This document shows, in pieces, positions 50,781 to 60,050 of a stretch of DNA of 64,000 bases. The first letter of the stretch is position 1. The number at the start of each line of letters is the position of its first letter. This DNA comes from an uncultured Methanoregula sp. Its GTDB lineage: Archaea > Halobacteriota > Methanomicrobia > Methanomicrobiales > Methanospirillaceae. Below the pieces are notes generated by a model that saw only the letters and a list, made by a program, of their open reading frames with translations, was not told where the DNA came from and did not search any database. Position numbers and translations under genes: made by a program. The stretch lies in contig NZ_OY763919.1 of NCBI RefSeq assembly GCF_963667735.1, forward strand, positions 62,001-126,000, in the 5' to 3' direction.

Positions 50781-51416
50781 TTACTGAGGTTTCCTGCCGG
50801 AGACGAGCGCAATGGTGAAGGACCGGGCCTGACCGTCAGATGAGATTTTTGTCATGGTTGCAGCAGTACGGCAGCTGACCTGTTCAAAACCGGCATGCCG
50901 GAATGCCGCCATCTGGGCATCCCGCTCAAAACCAAAGTGGAAGACACCGGTATTATCATCGTGGAATCTTCCCTGGTCCGGGTCGAGGTCGGCAACGCAG
51001 AGCCAGCCTCCCGGGAGCAGGACAGAGTGGAGCTGGGCGAGCAGGTGCGGGATATCCTGGACATGATGGAAGGTCATGCTGCTCACCGCGAGGTGATAGC
51101 GGCCCGAGAGAAGACCCCCACGGTCCAGATCGAGGGTAAGGGTTTTTGCATTCCGCAGGTTCATGAACCGGATCTTCTCGTCAAGGATCGAAGTCATGCC
51201 GGCCGAACTGTCGACACCGGTGATCGAACGGACGTGCGGCTGGAGATGGATCGTCAAAAGACCGGTGCCGCAACCGAAATCCAGCACATCCATTGTGGGC
51301 GAGAGCGGGATGGTATCGATTATGGCAAGGGCAACATCGCCTGCCAGTTTCACCCGGCCCGGGTTCTCATCCCAGGACGGTGCTGCGGTATCAAAGTCCC
51401 GTTTTATGCCGGTCAT
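50781..51416 (-). CDS. Class I SAM-dependent methyltransferase
   Basis: A 211-residue Rossmann methyltransferase. Motif I is MDVLDFGCGTGLLTIHL near residue 43, the acidic ribose-binding residue follows in ITGVDSSAGM, and AVSSMTFHHVQD with LLPGGWLCVADLDPD are motifs 4-5 of the UbiE/Methyltransf_11 type. The substrate is unknown. I start at the ATG of MTGIKRDFDTAAPSWDE; the frame extends 44 codons upstream into a hydrophobic stretch without similarity. It lies downstream of another methyltransferase on the same strand. Confidence 0.85.
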   Translation of the reverse strand: MTGIKRDFDTAAPSWDENPGRVKLAGDVALAIIDTIPLSPTMDVLDFGCGTGLLTIHLQPHVRSITGVDSSAGMTSILDEKIRFMNLRNAKTLTLDLDRGGLLSGRYHLAVSSMTFHHVQDIPHLLAQLHSVLLPGGWLCVADLDPDQGRFHDDNTGVFHFGFERDAQMAAFRHAGFEQVSCRTAATMTKISSDGQARSFTIALVSGRKPQ

Positions 51417-51531
51417 TATTATCAGGGAACATGGGACGGGGGGCAGGAAAAAGCTGGCGGCGATAAGGAAAATACCCCACCCATCCCAGCTGAATGAAAA
51501 GAGGGACGGAGTTCCCATACATGAATGATTT

Positions 51532-52272
51532 TCAGATTTTTCCGGCAATCACCGTGATGATCCCGTTTTCCGCTTCAGACAGACTGATCCCGAATCCTGC
51601 ATCAGCCAGAATACCTGCAAGCGCTTCCGTACCGACACGGCATTTCTGGTAGGTACTTGCAGTTCGTTCCCATCTTCCGGACTCCTGGGAGAAGAGGATA
51701 TCCGTGACATGCACGGAATCTCTTGCATATTCCAGCCGGCAGAGAAAGATCCGGTCCGCATCCCGGCGCACCGGGATGACAACAACGGAACCCTCCGGCT
51801 CATATGAATAATCGCGGAGCGAGAGGATCAGTCTCCCCTCCGGTTCCAGTTCCGCATGGCACTGCCGGATAAGGCACCGTACGTCATTGAGATCCCCGAG
51901 ATGCGTCAGCGTATCTCCCATACAGACGATAAGTTCCGGGCTCCTTTTTGCCCATGCAGGGAAATTCAGGATATCCGACTGGATGGTCTCGACAGGAGAG
52001 GGCCCGGCCCGGTTCCGGAGCTCTGCCAGCAGAGGCTGGCAGAAATCCACCGCTGTAACCGAGAACCCGGTCCGGGCCAGCGGGATCGACTGGAACCCGC
52101 ATCCGGCACCGAGATCCACTGCCGCCCGCGAACCGTGCGGGGCAAGATTCTGCCCGGAAAAAAACTCCCGGTTCCTCCGGATATTGGTATCGAACCCCCC
52201 GGCCATCCAGAGATACTGTTCTGCAAGGAACCGGTCATAATGTGCTTGTGTTTCTGTCGAACGGTCCTGCAT
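51532..52272 (-). CDS. Class I SAM-dependent methyltransferase
   Basis: A 246-residue methyltransferase. AAVDLGAGCGFQSIPLAR is motif I near residue 50, VTAVDFCQPLLAELR carries the acidic residue, and ELIVCMGDTLTHLGD with LEPEGRLILSLRDYS follow in order. The C-terminal half is beta-rich (DRIFLCRLEYARDSVHVTDI), as in small-molecule methyltransferases. The substrate is unknown. The ATG of MQDRSTETQAHYDRFLAEQYLW is the likely start, because upstream residues show no family character. It is not closely related to the neighbouring methyltransferase. Confidence 0.83.
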   Translation of the reverse strand: MQDRSTETQAHYDRFLAEQYLWMAGGFDTNIRRNREFFSGQNLAPHGSRAAVDLGAGCGFQSIPLARTGFSVTAVDFCQPLLAELRNRAGPSPVETIQSDILNFPAWAKRSPELIVCMGDTLTHLGDLNDVRCLIRQCHAELEPEGRLILSLRDYSYEPEGSVVVIPVRRDADRIFLCRLEYARDSVHVTDILFSQESGRWERTASTYQKCRVGTEALAGILADAGFGISLSEAENGIITVIAGKI

Positions 52273-52347
52273 GATGTCGCTCCTTGGGAAACTGCTGTAC
52301 TTCAGTTGGCCAGCAGGAGCCAAGAAACTACCATATGGATATCCGGT

Positions 52348-53142
52348 TCAGAATCGCGAATCCAGCCGGAGACTGTTGAAGATGCGCTGGGATACTGCAT
52401 CGGGTATTCCGGGGTCCTTTCCGGCATGATAGAGGGAAAAGACACCCCGGGTGTTCATGCCGGTCACAATCGTGCAGGCGCCGGTACCTTCCGTAAAACC
52501 AGTTGCATTGATCTTCCCGAAATCATAGTGCGTGCCCCGGAGGGGAACGCCCGCAACGGGAACATCTGCAAGACCGGTGATCGAAAACGTACCCTCAGGG
52601 GTATTGGCGCAGTGATCCGGCTTCCCGAAGAAGGAGTTGGCAATGTCGGCATACACGATCTGCCCGTCAAACCCGCGGGGCCAGATGTCCCGCTGGGTGC
52701 TCACCATGGACACAAGCAGGACGGACTTACCGTCCGGGGATATCCAGGTGCGCTTTTCCTGTTCCAGCTGGTACGCCTCGGTGACCATGCACCCGGCGCC
52801 GGAATACAAATACTGGCGGAGGGGGAGGCGGGTAACAGTTGCATTCCACCCGGCCGGATAATCGATCGCATAATCCGGCCCGGTATACCGTTCAAAGGAA
52901 ACTGCAGGGGTTTCCACGGGCGTTCCTACGGGCGAGACCGTGCTCGGGAGTTTTGTTGCTGCAGTTACAGATGTAGTATTTACGCTGGTATTGGCCGGTA
53001 CAGGCGGTGGGGAAGGAAGGACCGAAGGTGTACTATTCACCAGCGCCGGGGCTCGGGCAGCATCCGGCTGCGAACAGCCGGCAAGTGCGAGCAGGATCAA
53101 TAATACCATGAGAACACCGGCCGCTCCGCGCAGAGGGATCAT
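52348..53142 (-). CDS. Lipoprotein with PsbP-like domain
   Basis: A 264-residue exported lipoprotein. The signal runs MIPLRGAAGVLMVLLILLAL to the lipobox AGC at Cys23. A Pro/Ser/Thr-rich linker spans about 25-75, then a globular domain begins at VSFERYTGPDYAIDYPAGW, the pattern seen at the start of PsbP-like and DUF1795-type domains. The function is unknown. The start codon is the ATG of the signal peptide; the frame runs 33 codons further upstream with no signal-like features. Confidence 0.78.
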   Translation of the reverse strand: MIPLRGAAGVLMVLLILLALAGCSQPDAARAPALVNSTPSVLPSPPPVPANTSVNTTSVTAATKLPSTVSPVGTPVETPAVSFERYTGPDYAIDYPAGWNATVTRLPLRQYLYSGAGCMVTEAYQLEQEKRTWISPDGKSVLLVSMVSTQRDIWPRGFDGQIVYADIANSFFGKPDHCANTPEGTFSITGLADVPVAGVPLRGTHYDFGKINATGFTEGTGACTIVTGMNTRGVFSLYHAGKDPGIPDAVSQRIFNSLRLDSRF

Positions 53143-53301
53143 CGGTGTATGATATCGGGTACAGGAAAAAAGAAGTATCGATTCATGCCGGGTCAGGATC
53201 TCACAAAAACAGAAATTCCCAAAAAACATCTTTTCGTTCATCCCCGCATCACCGGGAGGCTTATGGGGTGGCGGGGATAAGGTTATTCAAATACAAACCC
53301 A

Positions 53302-53706
53302 ATGAGTTCTGAAATGCCAAAACCCCCAGAAAAGCAGACGTTCTCAAGGCCCGAGCCCGAGTTCCGGTACAAGCAGTGCCTTATCATCAGAAACGACGTC
53401 AAGATGAGCTGCGGCAAGCGGTGTGCCCAGGCAGCCCATGCATCCCTTGGCGCCTACAATGGCGCAGACAAGACCCTGGTAAAAGCCTGGGCAAGCGAGG
53501 GACAGAAGAAAGTGGTCCTCAAGGCAAACGACGAGCGGACGCTGTACGAACTCAAAGTGCTCGCCGAACGCGCCGGCATCTCCACGTCATTAATTCAGGA
53601 TGCCGGCATGACCGAGATCCCGCCCGGCACCATCACCGCCCTCGGTCTTGGCCCGGCAAAATCCGAAGACCTCGACAAGATCACCGGGACCCTGACACTC
53701 CTATGA
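53302..53706 (+). CDS. pth2: Peptidyl-tRNA hydrolase, archaeal/eukaryotic type
   Basis: A 134-residue Pth2 enzyme that frees tRNA from dropped peptidyl-tRNA. The signature is complete: QCLIIRNDVKMSCGKRCAQ with the catalytic lysines, AAHASLGAY, then LIQDAGMTEIPPGTITALGLGP. The first ~20 residues are an extension rich in Pro and charged residues. Its stop overlaps the truD start by four bases, coupling the two tRNA-related genes. Confidence 0.94.
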   Translation: MSSEMPKPPEKQTFSRPEPEFRYKQCLIIRNDVKMSCGKRCAQAAHASLGAYNGADKTLVKAWASEGQKKVVLKANDERTLYELKVLAERAGISTSLIQDAGMTEIPPGTITALGLGPAKSEDLDKITGTLTLL

Positions 53707-54971
53707 TGCAGAGCCCGTATCCCCTTGAACGCGATCTCGGTATGCGGTATTACGCAAGCGATGCACCTGGGATCGGTGGGAAACTCCGATCTGTTCCGGA
53801 AGATTTCATTGTCGAAGAGATCCCGCTGGAGAAAGGCGGGACAACAGGACCGTACCTGATCTGCAACCTGACCAAGACCAACTGGGAACTCCAGCATGCG
53901 GTAAAGGAGATCGCAAAGCGGCTCGGCATCAGCCACCGCCGTATCGGCTGGGCCGGCACCAAAGACCGCAATGCAATCACCAAACAGCGGATCTCCATCT
54001 ACGATGTGACCGCAGAGAGGGTTGCCGAAGTCAGGCTCAAGGATCTCGTGCTCGAACCGGTAGGAACATCGAACGAGAGCCTGCTGCTCGGCGACCTGCA
54101 GGGAAACCGGTTCGATATCCTGATTCGGGATGCGGATTTGCCGGATCTTGCAGGCCGCGTGGAGAATATCACGAAGACCGCAAGCGAGGAAATCCCGAAC
54201 TATTTCGGGATCCAGCGTTTCGGGGCACTCCGGCCGGTCACCCACGAGGTGGGAAAGTGGATCCTCAAAGGAGATTATGAGCAGGCGGTTGTGACCTACA
54301 TCGGCATGGCATTTCCCGCCGAGTCGGAAGCGACAAGGATCGTCCGCTCCGCGTTCATGGAAAGCCGCGACATCGAGACCGCACTCCACCGGTTCCCGGT
54401 CCAGCTCTCGTTCGAACGGTCGATGCTCCATCACCTCCAGGGGCACCCGGGGGACTACGCCGGCGCACTCCAGGAGCTCCCGCCCAAGCTCCTCTCGATG
54501 TTTGTCTCCGCGTTCCAGTCATATCTCTTCAACTGTGCGCTCAGCCAGCGGTTCGATGACGGGCATACCATGCAGGATCCCCTCCCGGGCGACATGCTGA
54601 TCTTCGGAAACGGCCGGACCGACACCGCAACAGCCACGAACCTTACGGCCGTCTCCCTGCATATCGGGCGCGGGAGATGCACAATTGCTCTTTTCATGCC
54701 GGGAAAAGAGATGGCAGCAGGCCAGGTGCCCGATGCGACAACGCTTTCGCTCCTGGAAGAGCACCAGATAACACCGGCCGATTTCGGGCGCGCGGCAAAA
54801 TTCGTCCGGACAAAATTCGAGGGGGCCTATCGCCCCATCTCGCTCAAAACAGAGATCGGATCTTCACTTGAGAACAACAACGTTCGCCTGAAATTCACCC
54901 TGCCGCCCGGCCATTACGCAACAACGGTCTGCCGGGAGTTCATGAAAGCGGACCCGGAAAAGATGGTTTAG
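53703..54971 (+). CDS. truD: tRNA pseudouridine-13 synthase
   Basis: A 422-residue TruD enzyme that isomerises U13 of tRNA. The catalytic aspartate is in WAGTKDRNAITKQRIS near residue 82, preceded by the TNWELQHAVKEIAKRLG segment. NYFGIQRFGALRPVTHEVGK and FVSAFQSYLFNCALSQR are the other TruD landmarks, and a TRUD insertion domain lies between them. The ATG at 53703 overlaps the pth2 stop as ATGA; a second ATG follows at once. The 3' end overlaps the convergent sppA gene by four bases. Confidence 0.94.
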   Translation: MMQSPYPLERDLGMRYYASDAPGIGGKLRSVPEDFIVEEIPLEKGGTTGPYLICNLTKTNWELQHAVKEIAKRLGISHRRIGWAGTKDRNAITKQRISIYDVTAERVAEVRLKDLVLEPVGTSNESLLLGDLQGNRFDILIRDADLPDLAGRVENITKTASEEIPNYFGIQRFGALRPVTHEVGKWILKGDYEQAVVTYIGMAFPAESEATRIVRSAFMESRDIETALHRFPVQLSFERSMLHHLQGHPGDYAGALQELPPKLLSMFVSAFQSYLFNCALSQRFDDGHTMQDPLPGDMLIFGNGRTDTATATNLTAVSLHIGRGRCTIALFMPGKEMAAGQVPDATTLSLLEEHQITPADFGRAAKFVRTKFEGAYRPISLKTEIGSSLENNNVRLKFTLPPGHYATTVCREFMKADPEKMV

Positions 54972-55786
54972 GCCCGGGACCGAGCCATCTTTTTTGCCCC
55001 GTCGATGGCATCGTGCAGGTTCCCGAGCTCGTCGATAACATTGATCTTTATCGCATCGGCACCCCGGATCACCCGGCCGTCCTCGATATCGGACCGGGCG
55101 ATCATCCGGTGGGTGGTTACATCGGTAATAAACGTCTCGAAACTGTCGCTCACGATCTTCTGGGCGTATTTCTCCTCATCGGAACTTAACGGACGGGATG
55201 TGCTGCCCATGTCCTTCTTGCTGCCGGATTTGACGACGCTGACATTGTACCCCTCGTTATTCATCCAGCGGCTGATATCCGAGAACTTCCAGATAACCCC
55301 TACACCCGCGGTGAATGTATCGGGATTGGCGTAAATCCGGTCTGCGTGGGCGCTCACGTAATAGGCAGCCGAGGTCCCGATATCCCCCATCGAGACGACA
55401 ACCGGCTTCTTGGACTTGGCGTATTCAAGGTCGCCGATGATCTCCTGTGCGGCAGAAGGGGTCCCACCCGGACTATCCACCCGCAGAACGATCGCTTCCA
55501 CCATCGGGTCATCCGCCGCAGCCCGGAGCTCTCGGCCAACAACTTCGCTGCCAATGGAGTCCCCGTCGGAAACCTCACCGGTCACCATGGTCCCTTCCAT
55601 CCGGACCACCGTGACCCCCCGGGTCTCGTCGTGCGTGAGATAGTACGTTGCAGCAACAAAAGCGGCCACAACCACGAGTGCGAGCGTTATCGCGAGAAAC
55701 CATTTCAGGCCGGACCGGGATCTCGGCGGGCTTCCGGAAGACTGCCCGCCAATGACCGGCCACTGTATCCCCTCATCCCCGCTCAT
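54968..55786 (-). CDS. sppA: Signal peptide peptidase SppA
   Basis: A 272-residue membrane serine protease that digests cleaved signal peptides. One N-terminal helix (FLAITLALVVVAAFVAATYYL, residues 30-50) anchors it; the catalytic domain outside has ILRVDSPGGTPSAAQEI, the nucleophile serine in SMGDIGTSAAYYVSAHAD near 140, and the general-base lysine in VVKSGSKKDMGSTSRPL near 195. The Ser/Lys dyad is intact. The start overlaps the end of the riboflavin gene by four bases, so the two are co-transcribed. Confidence 0.92.
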   Translation of the reverse strand: MSGDEGIQWPVIGGQSSGSPPRSRSGLKWFLAITLALVVVAAFVAATYYLTHDETRGVTVVRMEGTMVTGEVSDGDSIGSEVVGRELRAAADDPMVEAIVLRVDSPGGTPSAAQEIIGDLEYAKSKKPVVVSMGDIGTSAAYYVSAHADRIYANPDTFTAGVGVIWKFSDISRWMNNEGYNVSVVKSGSKKDMGSTSRPLSSDEEKYAQKIVSDSFETFITDVTTHRMIARSDIEDGRVIRGADAIKINVIDELGNLHDAIDGAKKMARSRA

Positions 55787-56475
55787 GGGGATGCCTCAGA
55801 ATACAGGACGTCGAACTCCGACACCAGATTACTGCCGCACATATAATATTTTTTCAGGTTCAGACGGATCATCTCATTCTCGGAATTGATGTGCATACCC
55901 CCGACAAGCGACGGGGTATCGGAACCGCCCACGATGAAGGGCAGGTGGATGAGCCGGATCTCGTCCACGAGCCGGTCGTGCAGCATGTGCCAGTTCAGCG
56001 TGGGTCCTCCCTCGATCATCAGCTTGTTCACGCCGAATTTCTCCTTAAGTATCGTAAGGAGCAGGGGGAGTTCTACCCGGGTCTTCCCGGCCACGATGAT
56101 ATGGGCACCTTTCTTTTTTATCGCCTCGACGCGTTCGGCCGGGGCTGCTTCCGATACAGCGATTGCCGTAGGAGCATCGTTCCCGAGCACATTGGCATCC
56201 AGGGGAATATCTGCCATGCTGCACGGAATCACCCGGAGCGGGCTCTTGCCCTGCACGTAGCGGACCGTGAGGAAGGAATTATCGATGCGGATGGTATTGG
56301 CCCCGACCATGATGGCATCATACTCGGCACGGGTATTGTGCAGCAGAAGCTCGGTCTCGTGCGCCATATATTTCATCAGGATCTTGGAGGAAGCACCCTT
56401 TTTTAAGGTAAGTTTGCCGTCGGCCGTGATCTCTGACATCATCAGCACATGGGGACGGTCGCAAGTATTGGTCAT
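55783..56475 (-). CDS. 2,5-diamino-6-ribosylamino-pyrimidinone phosphate reductase
   Basis: A 230-residue RibD C-terminal-fold reductase. In archaeal riboflavin and F420 synthesis this NAD(P)H enzyme (ArfC) reduces the ribosyl group of the pyrimidine intermediate. Landmarks are HVLMMSEITADGKLTLK, AEYDAIMVGANTIRIDNS and KLMIEGGPTLNWHMLHDRLVDEIRL, all lining the NADPH site. The ATG of MTNTCDRPHVLM at 56475 is favoured; another ATG eight codons upstream is possible. It is followed by sppA with a four-base overlap, an unrelated pairing. Confidence 0.9.
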   Translation of the reverse strand: MTNTCDRPHVLMMSEITADGKLTLKKGASSKILMKYMAHETELLLHNTRAEYDAIMVGANTIRIDNSFLTVRYVQGKSPLRVIPCSMADIPLDANVLGNDAPTAIAVSEAAPAERVEAIKKKGAHIIVAGKTRVELPLLLTILKEKFGVNKLMIEGGPTLNWHMLHDRLVDEIRLIHLPFIVGGSDTPSLVGGMHINSENEMIRLNLKKYYMCGSNLVSEFDVLYSEASP

Positions 56476-56603
56476 TGCAGGTCTACTCTCCGGTACCATT
56501 TGATGCCTTGTATAAATAAAGTGCTCATAGCGGAAGTTCTGGTATCAGCATCTTCAGGATACAAGAGCAACTATTAATGGTTCGCGTACTCATGAATTAA
56601 GTT

Positions 56604-57236
56604 ATGAATATTACTGCCCTCCGGCCCAGGTTCATGAAATATCTCGAGCCGGTCGCAGATCTCTTTGTCCGGCTGAAGATCACCCCGAACCAGATCTCGC
56701 TCCTGGCGCTTCTTGCAGGCATTGCGTGTGCGTACCTCTTCTTCCAGCGCCAGTTCGTTCTCGGGGCGCTTCTGCTGCTCTTATCCGCAATCTTCGATCT
56801 GGTTGACGGCAGTGTTGCACGGAAGACCGGGGCACACACCAACTTCGGGGCAGTCTTTGACTGGATCGTTGACAAGTACGTGGACGCGCTGGCCCTGCTC
56901 GGGATAGGCCTTGCCGGCATCCCGATCATTACCCAGTTCTTTGCACTTCCCCCGGTTGCCGATTTTGCCGTGGTAACATTCGCCATCATCGGCTCCCTGA
57001 TGAACACATTCATCAAACCGGTGGTCTATGCCGAGATCGGGTATAAAGAGAAAGTGGAAGGAAAGATCGATGACCCGCTCGAAGGGGTCGGGTTCTTTGG
57101 CCGGCCCGAGACGTTCCTCGTCCTGATCCTTGGGGGCATCACCGGTTTTATCTGGGCATCGGTCATCATCATTGCGGTCTGCACAAACCTGTCTGCGATC
57201 CAGCGGATCATATATCTTTACCGGACGCTTTCCTGA
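56604..57236 (+). CDS. CDP-alcohol phosphatidyltransferase family protein
   Basis: A 210-residue membrane enzyme with about six helices. The catalytic signature is complete: IFDLVDGSVARKTGAHTNFG continuing to VFDWIVDKYVD (the D..DG..AR...G...D...D pattern that binds the metal ions and CDP). It would move a CDP-activated ether lipid onto an alcohol such as inositol phosphate, serine or glycerol phosphate; the exact acceptor cannot be told. It converges on the archaeosortase gene. Confidence 0.88.
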   Translation: MNITALRPRFMKYLEPVADLFVRLKITPNQISLLALLAGIACAYLFFQRQFVLGALLLLLSAIFDLVDGSVARKTGAHTNFGAVFDWIVDKYVDALALLGIGLAGIPIITQFFALPPVADFAVVTFAIIGSLMNTFIKPVVYAEIGYKEKVEGKIDDPLEGVGFFGRPETFLVLILGGITGFIWASVIIIAVCTNLSAIQRIIYLYRTLS

Positions 57237-57453
57237 TACGGGAGCATCCATTTTTTCTCGTCACCGGATTTCTCCCGCAGCCGTTGCGAGACATGCAGCA
57301 GCAGACAACCTGCAGAAGAAGGATTCAATCACGGGGGAACATGCATGATCCAAAAGGTTCGCATCCGAATCACGAAAATATAAGGGGAATTTTTTTAAAA
57401 CCCATAAAAGGGGAGATTAACATCCGGTCCCGGGGGCTCCTGCAACGGGAAGC

Positions 57454-58278
57454 TTATTCTCGTTTACCGAATGCATTCCTGATCTCGCCGGAATACAGCT
57501 GGTAGACCTCGTCGGCGAAGGTTCCCAGGGAGGGGATGAGGCGGAAGAGGCCGTACGCGATGAAGATGAGTACGATAAGGGCGGTCAGTTCAGCAATCAC
57601 GTTATGGGCCCAGAAGAAACTCTCGTAACCGAGTTCCCCGTTGCCTGCGATCTCAGGGTAATACGGGAACCACTGGTTGGTGTAAGCCATGATGACAAAG
57701 ACGTTCCGGAGCAGGTTGAGGAAATAGATGGTCGGGGCGATCAGCAAGAACGCAAGGATCTTCTGCCGCAGGGTTGTCGGCACTGCAGCTGCAACCCCGA
57801 GGAGGATTGCTATGCTCTGGATACCCGTACAGCCAAGAATAATCTCAACCCGGAAACTATTGTGCATGATGATATTCCAGGCATCCAGGGTGGTCGGAAA
57901 CTGCAGGAGGTCGAGGATCCAGACCACCTGACCTACAACCATCCCGATGAGAGCGTTGCCAAGTGCGGCAAATAACGGCACCTGGTCAAACCCGAAAGGC
58001 GCATAGATGAGGAAGGCAACTGCCGCGGCCCGGGAGAGGCTGACTGCCCGGCTGTCCCCTTTGAGAAGATATTTTATCGTGATGACGAGGAACGGAACCG
58101 AGAGTATCGCGATTAGGGGATACATGAAGTTGTTCTCGGAAAAATATTCCGGTAATTCGGCAAAGAGAGTCAGGACAATAAAGATCCAGCCGATGATGGC
58201 GGCATAATACCGGTGACGACCGGGTACGAGGAATGCAAGAAATCCAAAACAGGAGATCAGGATCAGGTACTCGATCAT
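57454..58278 (-). CDS. artA: Archaeosortase A-like protein
   Basis: A 274-residue protein with about eight helices of the exosortase/archaeosortase family. The active-site cysteine is in EIILGCTGIQSIAIL near residue 148, the conserved arginine in NLLRNVFVIMAYT near 190, and the histidine in WAHNVIAELTALI near 225, giving the Cys-Arg-His set. Archaeosortase A removes the PGF-CTERM tail from surface proteins and attaches them to lipid. I see no PGF-CTERM substrate gene in this window. The ATG of MIEYLILISCFG is used; the frame upstream is unrelated. Confidence 0.87.
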   Translation of the reverse strand: MIEYLILISCFGFLAFLVPGRHRYYAAIIGWIFIVLTLFAELPEYFSENNFMYPLIAILSVPFLVITIKYLLKGDSRAVSLSRAAAVAFLIYAPFGFDQVPLFAALGNALIGMVVGQVVWILDLLQFPTTLDAWNIIMHNSFRVEIILGCTGIQSIAILLGVAAAVPTTLRQKILAFLLIAPTIYFLNLLRNVFVIMAYTNQWFPYYPEIAGNGELGYESFFWAHNVIAELTALIVLIFIAYGLFRLIPSLGTFADEVYQLYSGEIRNAFGKRE

Positions 58279-58440
58279 TATAGAATTATCCACGCAATAC
58301 CAAAAAAAGGATTCTGCCGGGATAATTTTCCCGGGACGGCCATCCGGGAAAAATGAGGTGTCGGAATGATCCGGGCGAGAATCCATGATCCTGCTTCCGA
58401 CACGAGGCTTAATCTTCTAGCATCACGAAATAGTATACCG

Positions 58441-58758
58441 ATGTTTTGTCCTGAATGTAAGAGCCTTCTCATGTCTTCGGGAGGTCAGCTCAAGTGCCGG
58501 AAGTGCGGGTATATCCGCAAGATAGAAGGCACTGACAATATGAAGAAGAAGGTCGACCGCCGGGAAAACGAGATAACAATTGTTGAGGAAGAAGATGGGG
58601 AGAGCATAAAGACCATGCCCACCATCCAGATCCGGTGTCCCAAGTGCGAGAACAATCTCGCAATCTGGTGGCTCCGCCAGCTCCGTGCTGCTGATGAGAG
58701 CGAAGTGCGGTTCTTCCGCTGCACCGAATGCGGCCATACCTGGCGGCAATACGACTAA
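58441..58758 (+). CDS. tfs: Transcription factor S (TFIIS-like)
   Basis: A 105-residue protein that helps RNA polymerase cut back stalled transcripts. An N-terminal zinc ribbon MFCPECKSLLMSS...LKCRKCGYIRK is followed by a linker and a C-terminal ribbon IRCPKCENNLAIWWLRQLRAADESE continuing to FFRCTECGHTWRQYD. The usual acidic RSxDE hairpin of TFS reads RAADESE here, keeping the DE pair. The ATG at 58441 begins the first ribbon exactly. Confidence 0.94.
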   Translation: MFCPECKSLLMSSGGQLKCRKCGYIRKIEGTDNMKKKVDRRENEITIVEEEDGESIKTMPTIQIRCPKCENNLAIWWLRQLRAADESEVRFFRCTECGHTWRQYD

Positions 58759-58883
58759 GCAATATTTTTCTTCTTTTCCGGATATTATCCTGTTTTTCCG
58801 GCTCCGGGGTAACCGGGTTTAGATCTCATCTCTCATGTTTTTTATAGCGTCAGTGCGAATAAAAAGAATCATAGAACCAGCAC

Positions 58884-59477
58884 ATGGGGACCCTGATCAT
58901 GATACCTGCCGCACCTCCGGAAAAGAAAGGACCCGTAACCAGACTTCCGTCAAAAAAAATACTGATGACTATTGGTATAATCGTCGTCATTGTAATCATC
59001 GTCGCGATTCTTGCGGGAGGCCTGCTCAAACCCGCGTCCCCAAACCCCGGCAGTGCCACAGCCCCGTCCCGAGCGGAAACGCAGCAGCCGGTCTCACAGG
59101 GTGCTGCTGCCCAGGTTACACAGCAGAAGCCGGTGGATTTTGTTATCCAGACGGGGCCCCAGGAGAAATGCGGGCTGACCTGCCGACAACTCACTCCCTC
59201 CATCACCAACACGGGCACTGACACGGCTCACAATGTCTGCATCTCGGTTGTGCTGTACAACAGCGGCGGAGATCTCATCGCCCTGAACGGTGGCCCGTCC
59301 GTCAGCAAATGCGTGGGGGATATTGCCAGCGGCGAATCCCGGAGCGAACCTATCACGATCGAAGCGGACTGCGGTTTCCTTGCATCCAAATGTGTCAGCC
59401 AGACCCTGATCCTCAAAACAGAAGCGGTCTGCGATGAGACCACTGTCCGGTTCCCGGATAAAACCATCAAAGTATAG
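58884..59477 (+). CDS. Membrane-anchored extracellular protein of unknown function
   Basis: A 197-residue protein. A cytoplasmic start of about 25 residues is followed by one strong helix (ILMTIGIIVVIVIIVAILAGGLL), a Pro/Ser/Gln linker and a C-terminal beta domain from about 82 (VDFVIQTGPQEKCGLTCRQL). The domain holds six or more cysteines, some probably paired. Its SITNTGTDTAHNVCISVVLYN pattern recalls FxLYD/CARDB-type adhesion domains. No close family is recognised. Confidence 0.75.
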   Translation: MGTLIMIPAAPPEKKGPVTRLPSKKILMTIGIIVVIVIIVAILAGGLLKPASPNPGSATAPSRAETQQPVSQGAAAQVTQQKPVDFVIQTGPQEKCGLTCRQLTPSITNTGTDTAHNVCISVVLYNSGGDLIALNGGPSVSKCVGDIASGESRSEPITIEADCGFLASKCVSQTLILKTEAVCDETTVRFPDKTIKV

Positions 59478-59528
59478 GCCCCGGGCAGATTCCACCAAAA
59501 AGACTTGGGGGATCTCTCGTACCGGGAA

Positions 59529-60050
59529 TTATGTTCCCAGGATAGCGTTCAGCCGTGCAGATACTGCCTGTCCCCGGAACGGGGTGGTGCGGAATTTTTT
59601 ACTCTCGCCCGGAGCAATCCCGCCCATCATCACAAACGTGGACCCCATCAGTTTTCCCCTGGTATCGAAAAGATCGTACTGGATCGAAAATCCCTTGTAC
59701 GGTTGCGTGCCGGAATTCGTTATCGTCCCGGTAACCCAGGAGCCGGTGCCATCCCGGAGCAGTTCGGCATCGGAAATTCTGAGATCCGATTCAGCATCCG
59801 GAATACCTGAAGATATCATGATGGTATTCAGGGAGTAACTGGGCGTTGCGGACGAACCACCGTTACTTCCGGAAAAAGGGATGAGATAGGACATAAGGGG
59901 AGTTGATACCAGGATGAAACAGATAAAGGATCCTATTATCGTGAGGACAAGAAAGACATAGACCGCAGTCAGCCTCGTGTTCCGGTATTTCATCTTCCGG
60001 CGGCGTTTCAGCTGCTCCATGAGTTCGGGAAGCGAGGTGGGCTGTGACAT
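59529..60050 (-). CDS. Membrane-anchored protein with FxLYD-like domain
   Basis: A 173-residue protein. A basic cytoplasmic part (MEQLKRRRKMKYRNTR) leads to one helix (LTAVYVFLVLTIIGSFICFILV), then a Ser-rich linker and a small beta domain (LLRDGTGSWVTGTITNSGTQPYKGFSIQYDLFDTRG) typical of FxLYD domains. It shares this layout with the convergent neighbour gene but not its cysteines. The function is unknown. The ATG of MSQPTSLPEL is used. Confidence 0.75.
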   Translation of the reverse strand: MSQPTSLPELMEQLKRRRKMKYRNTRLTAVYVFLVLTIIGSFICFILVSTPLMSYLIPFSGSNGGSSATPSYSLNTIMISSGIPDAESDLRISDAELLRDGTGSWVTGTITNSGTQPYKGFSIQYDLFDTRGKLMGSTFVMMGGIAPGESKKFRTTPFRGQAVSARLNAILGT

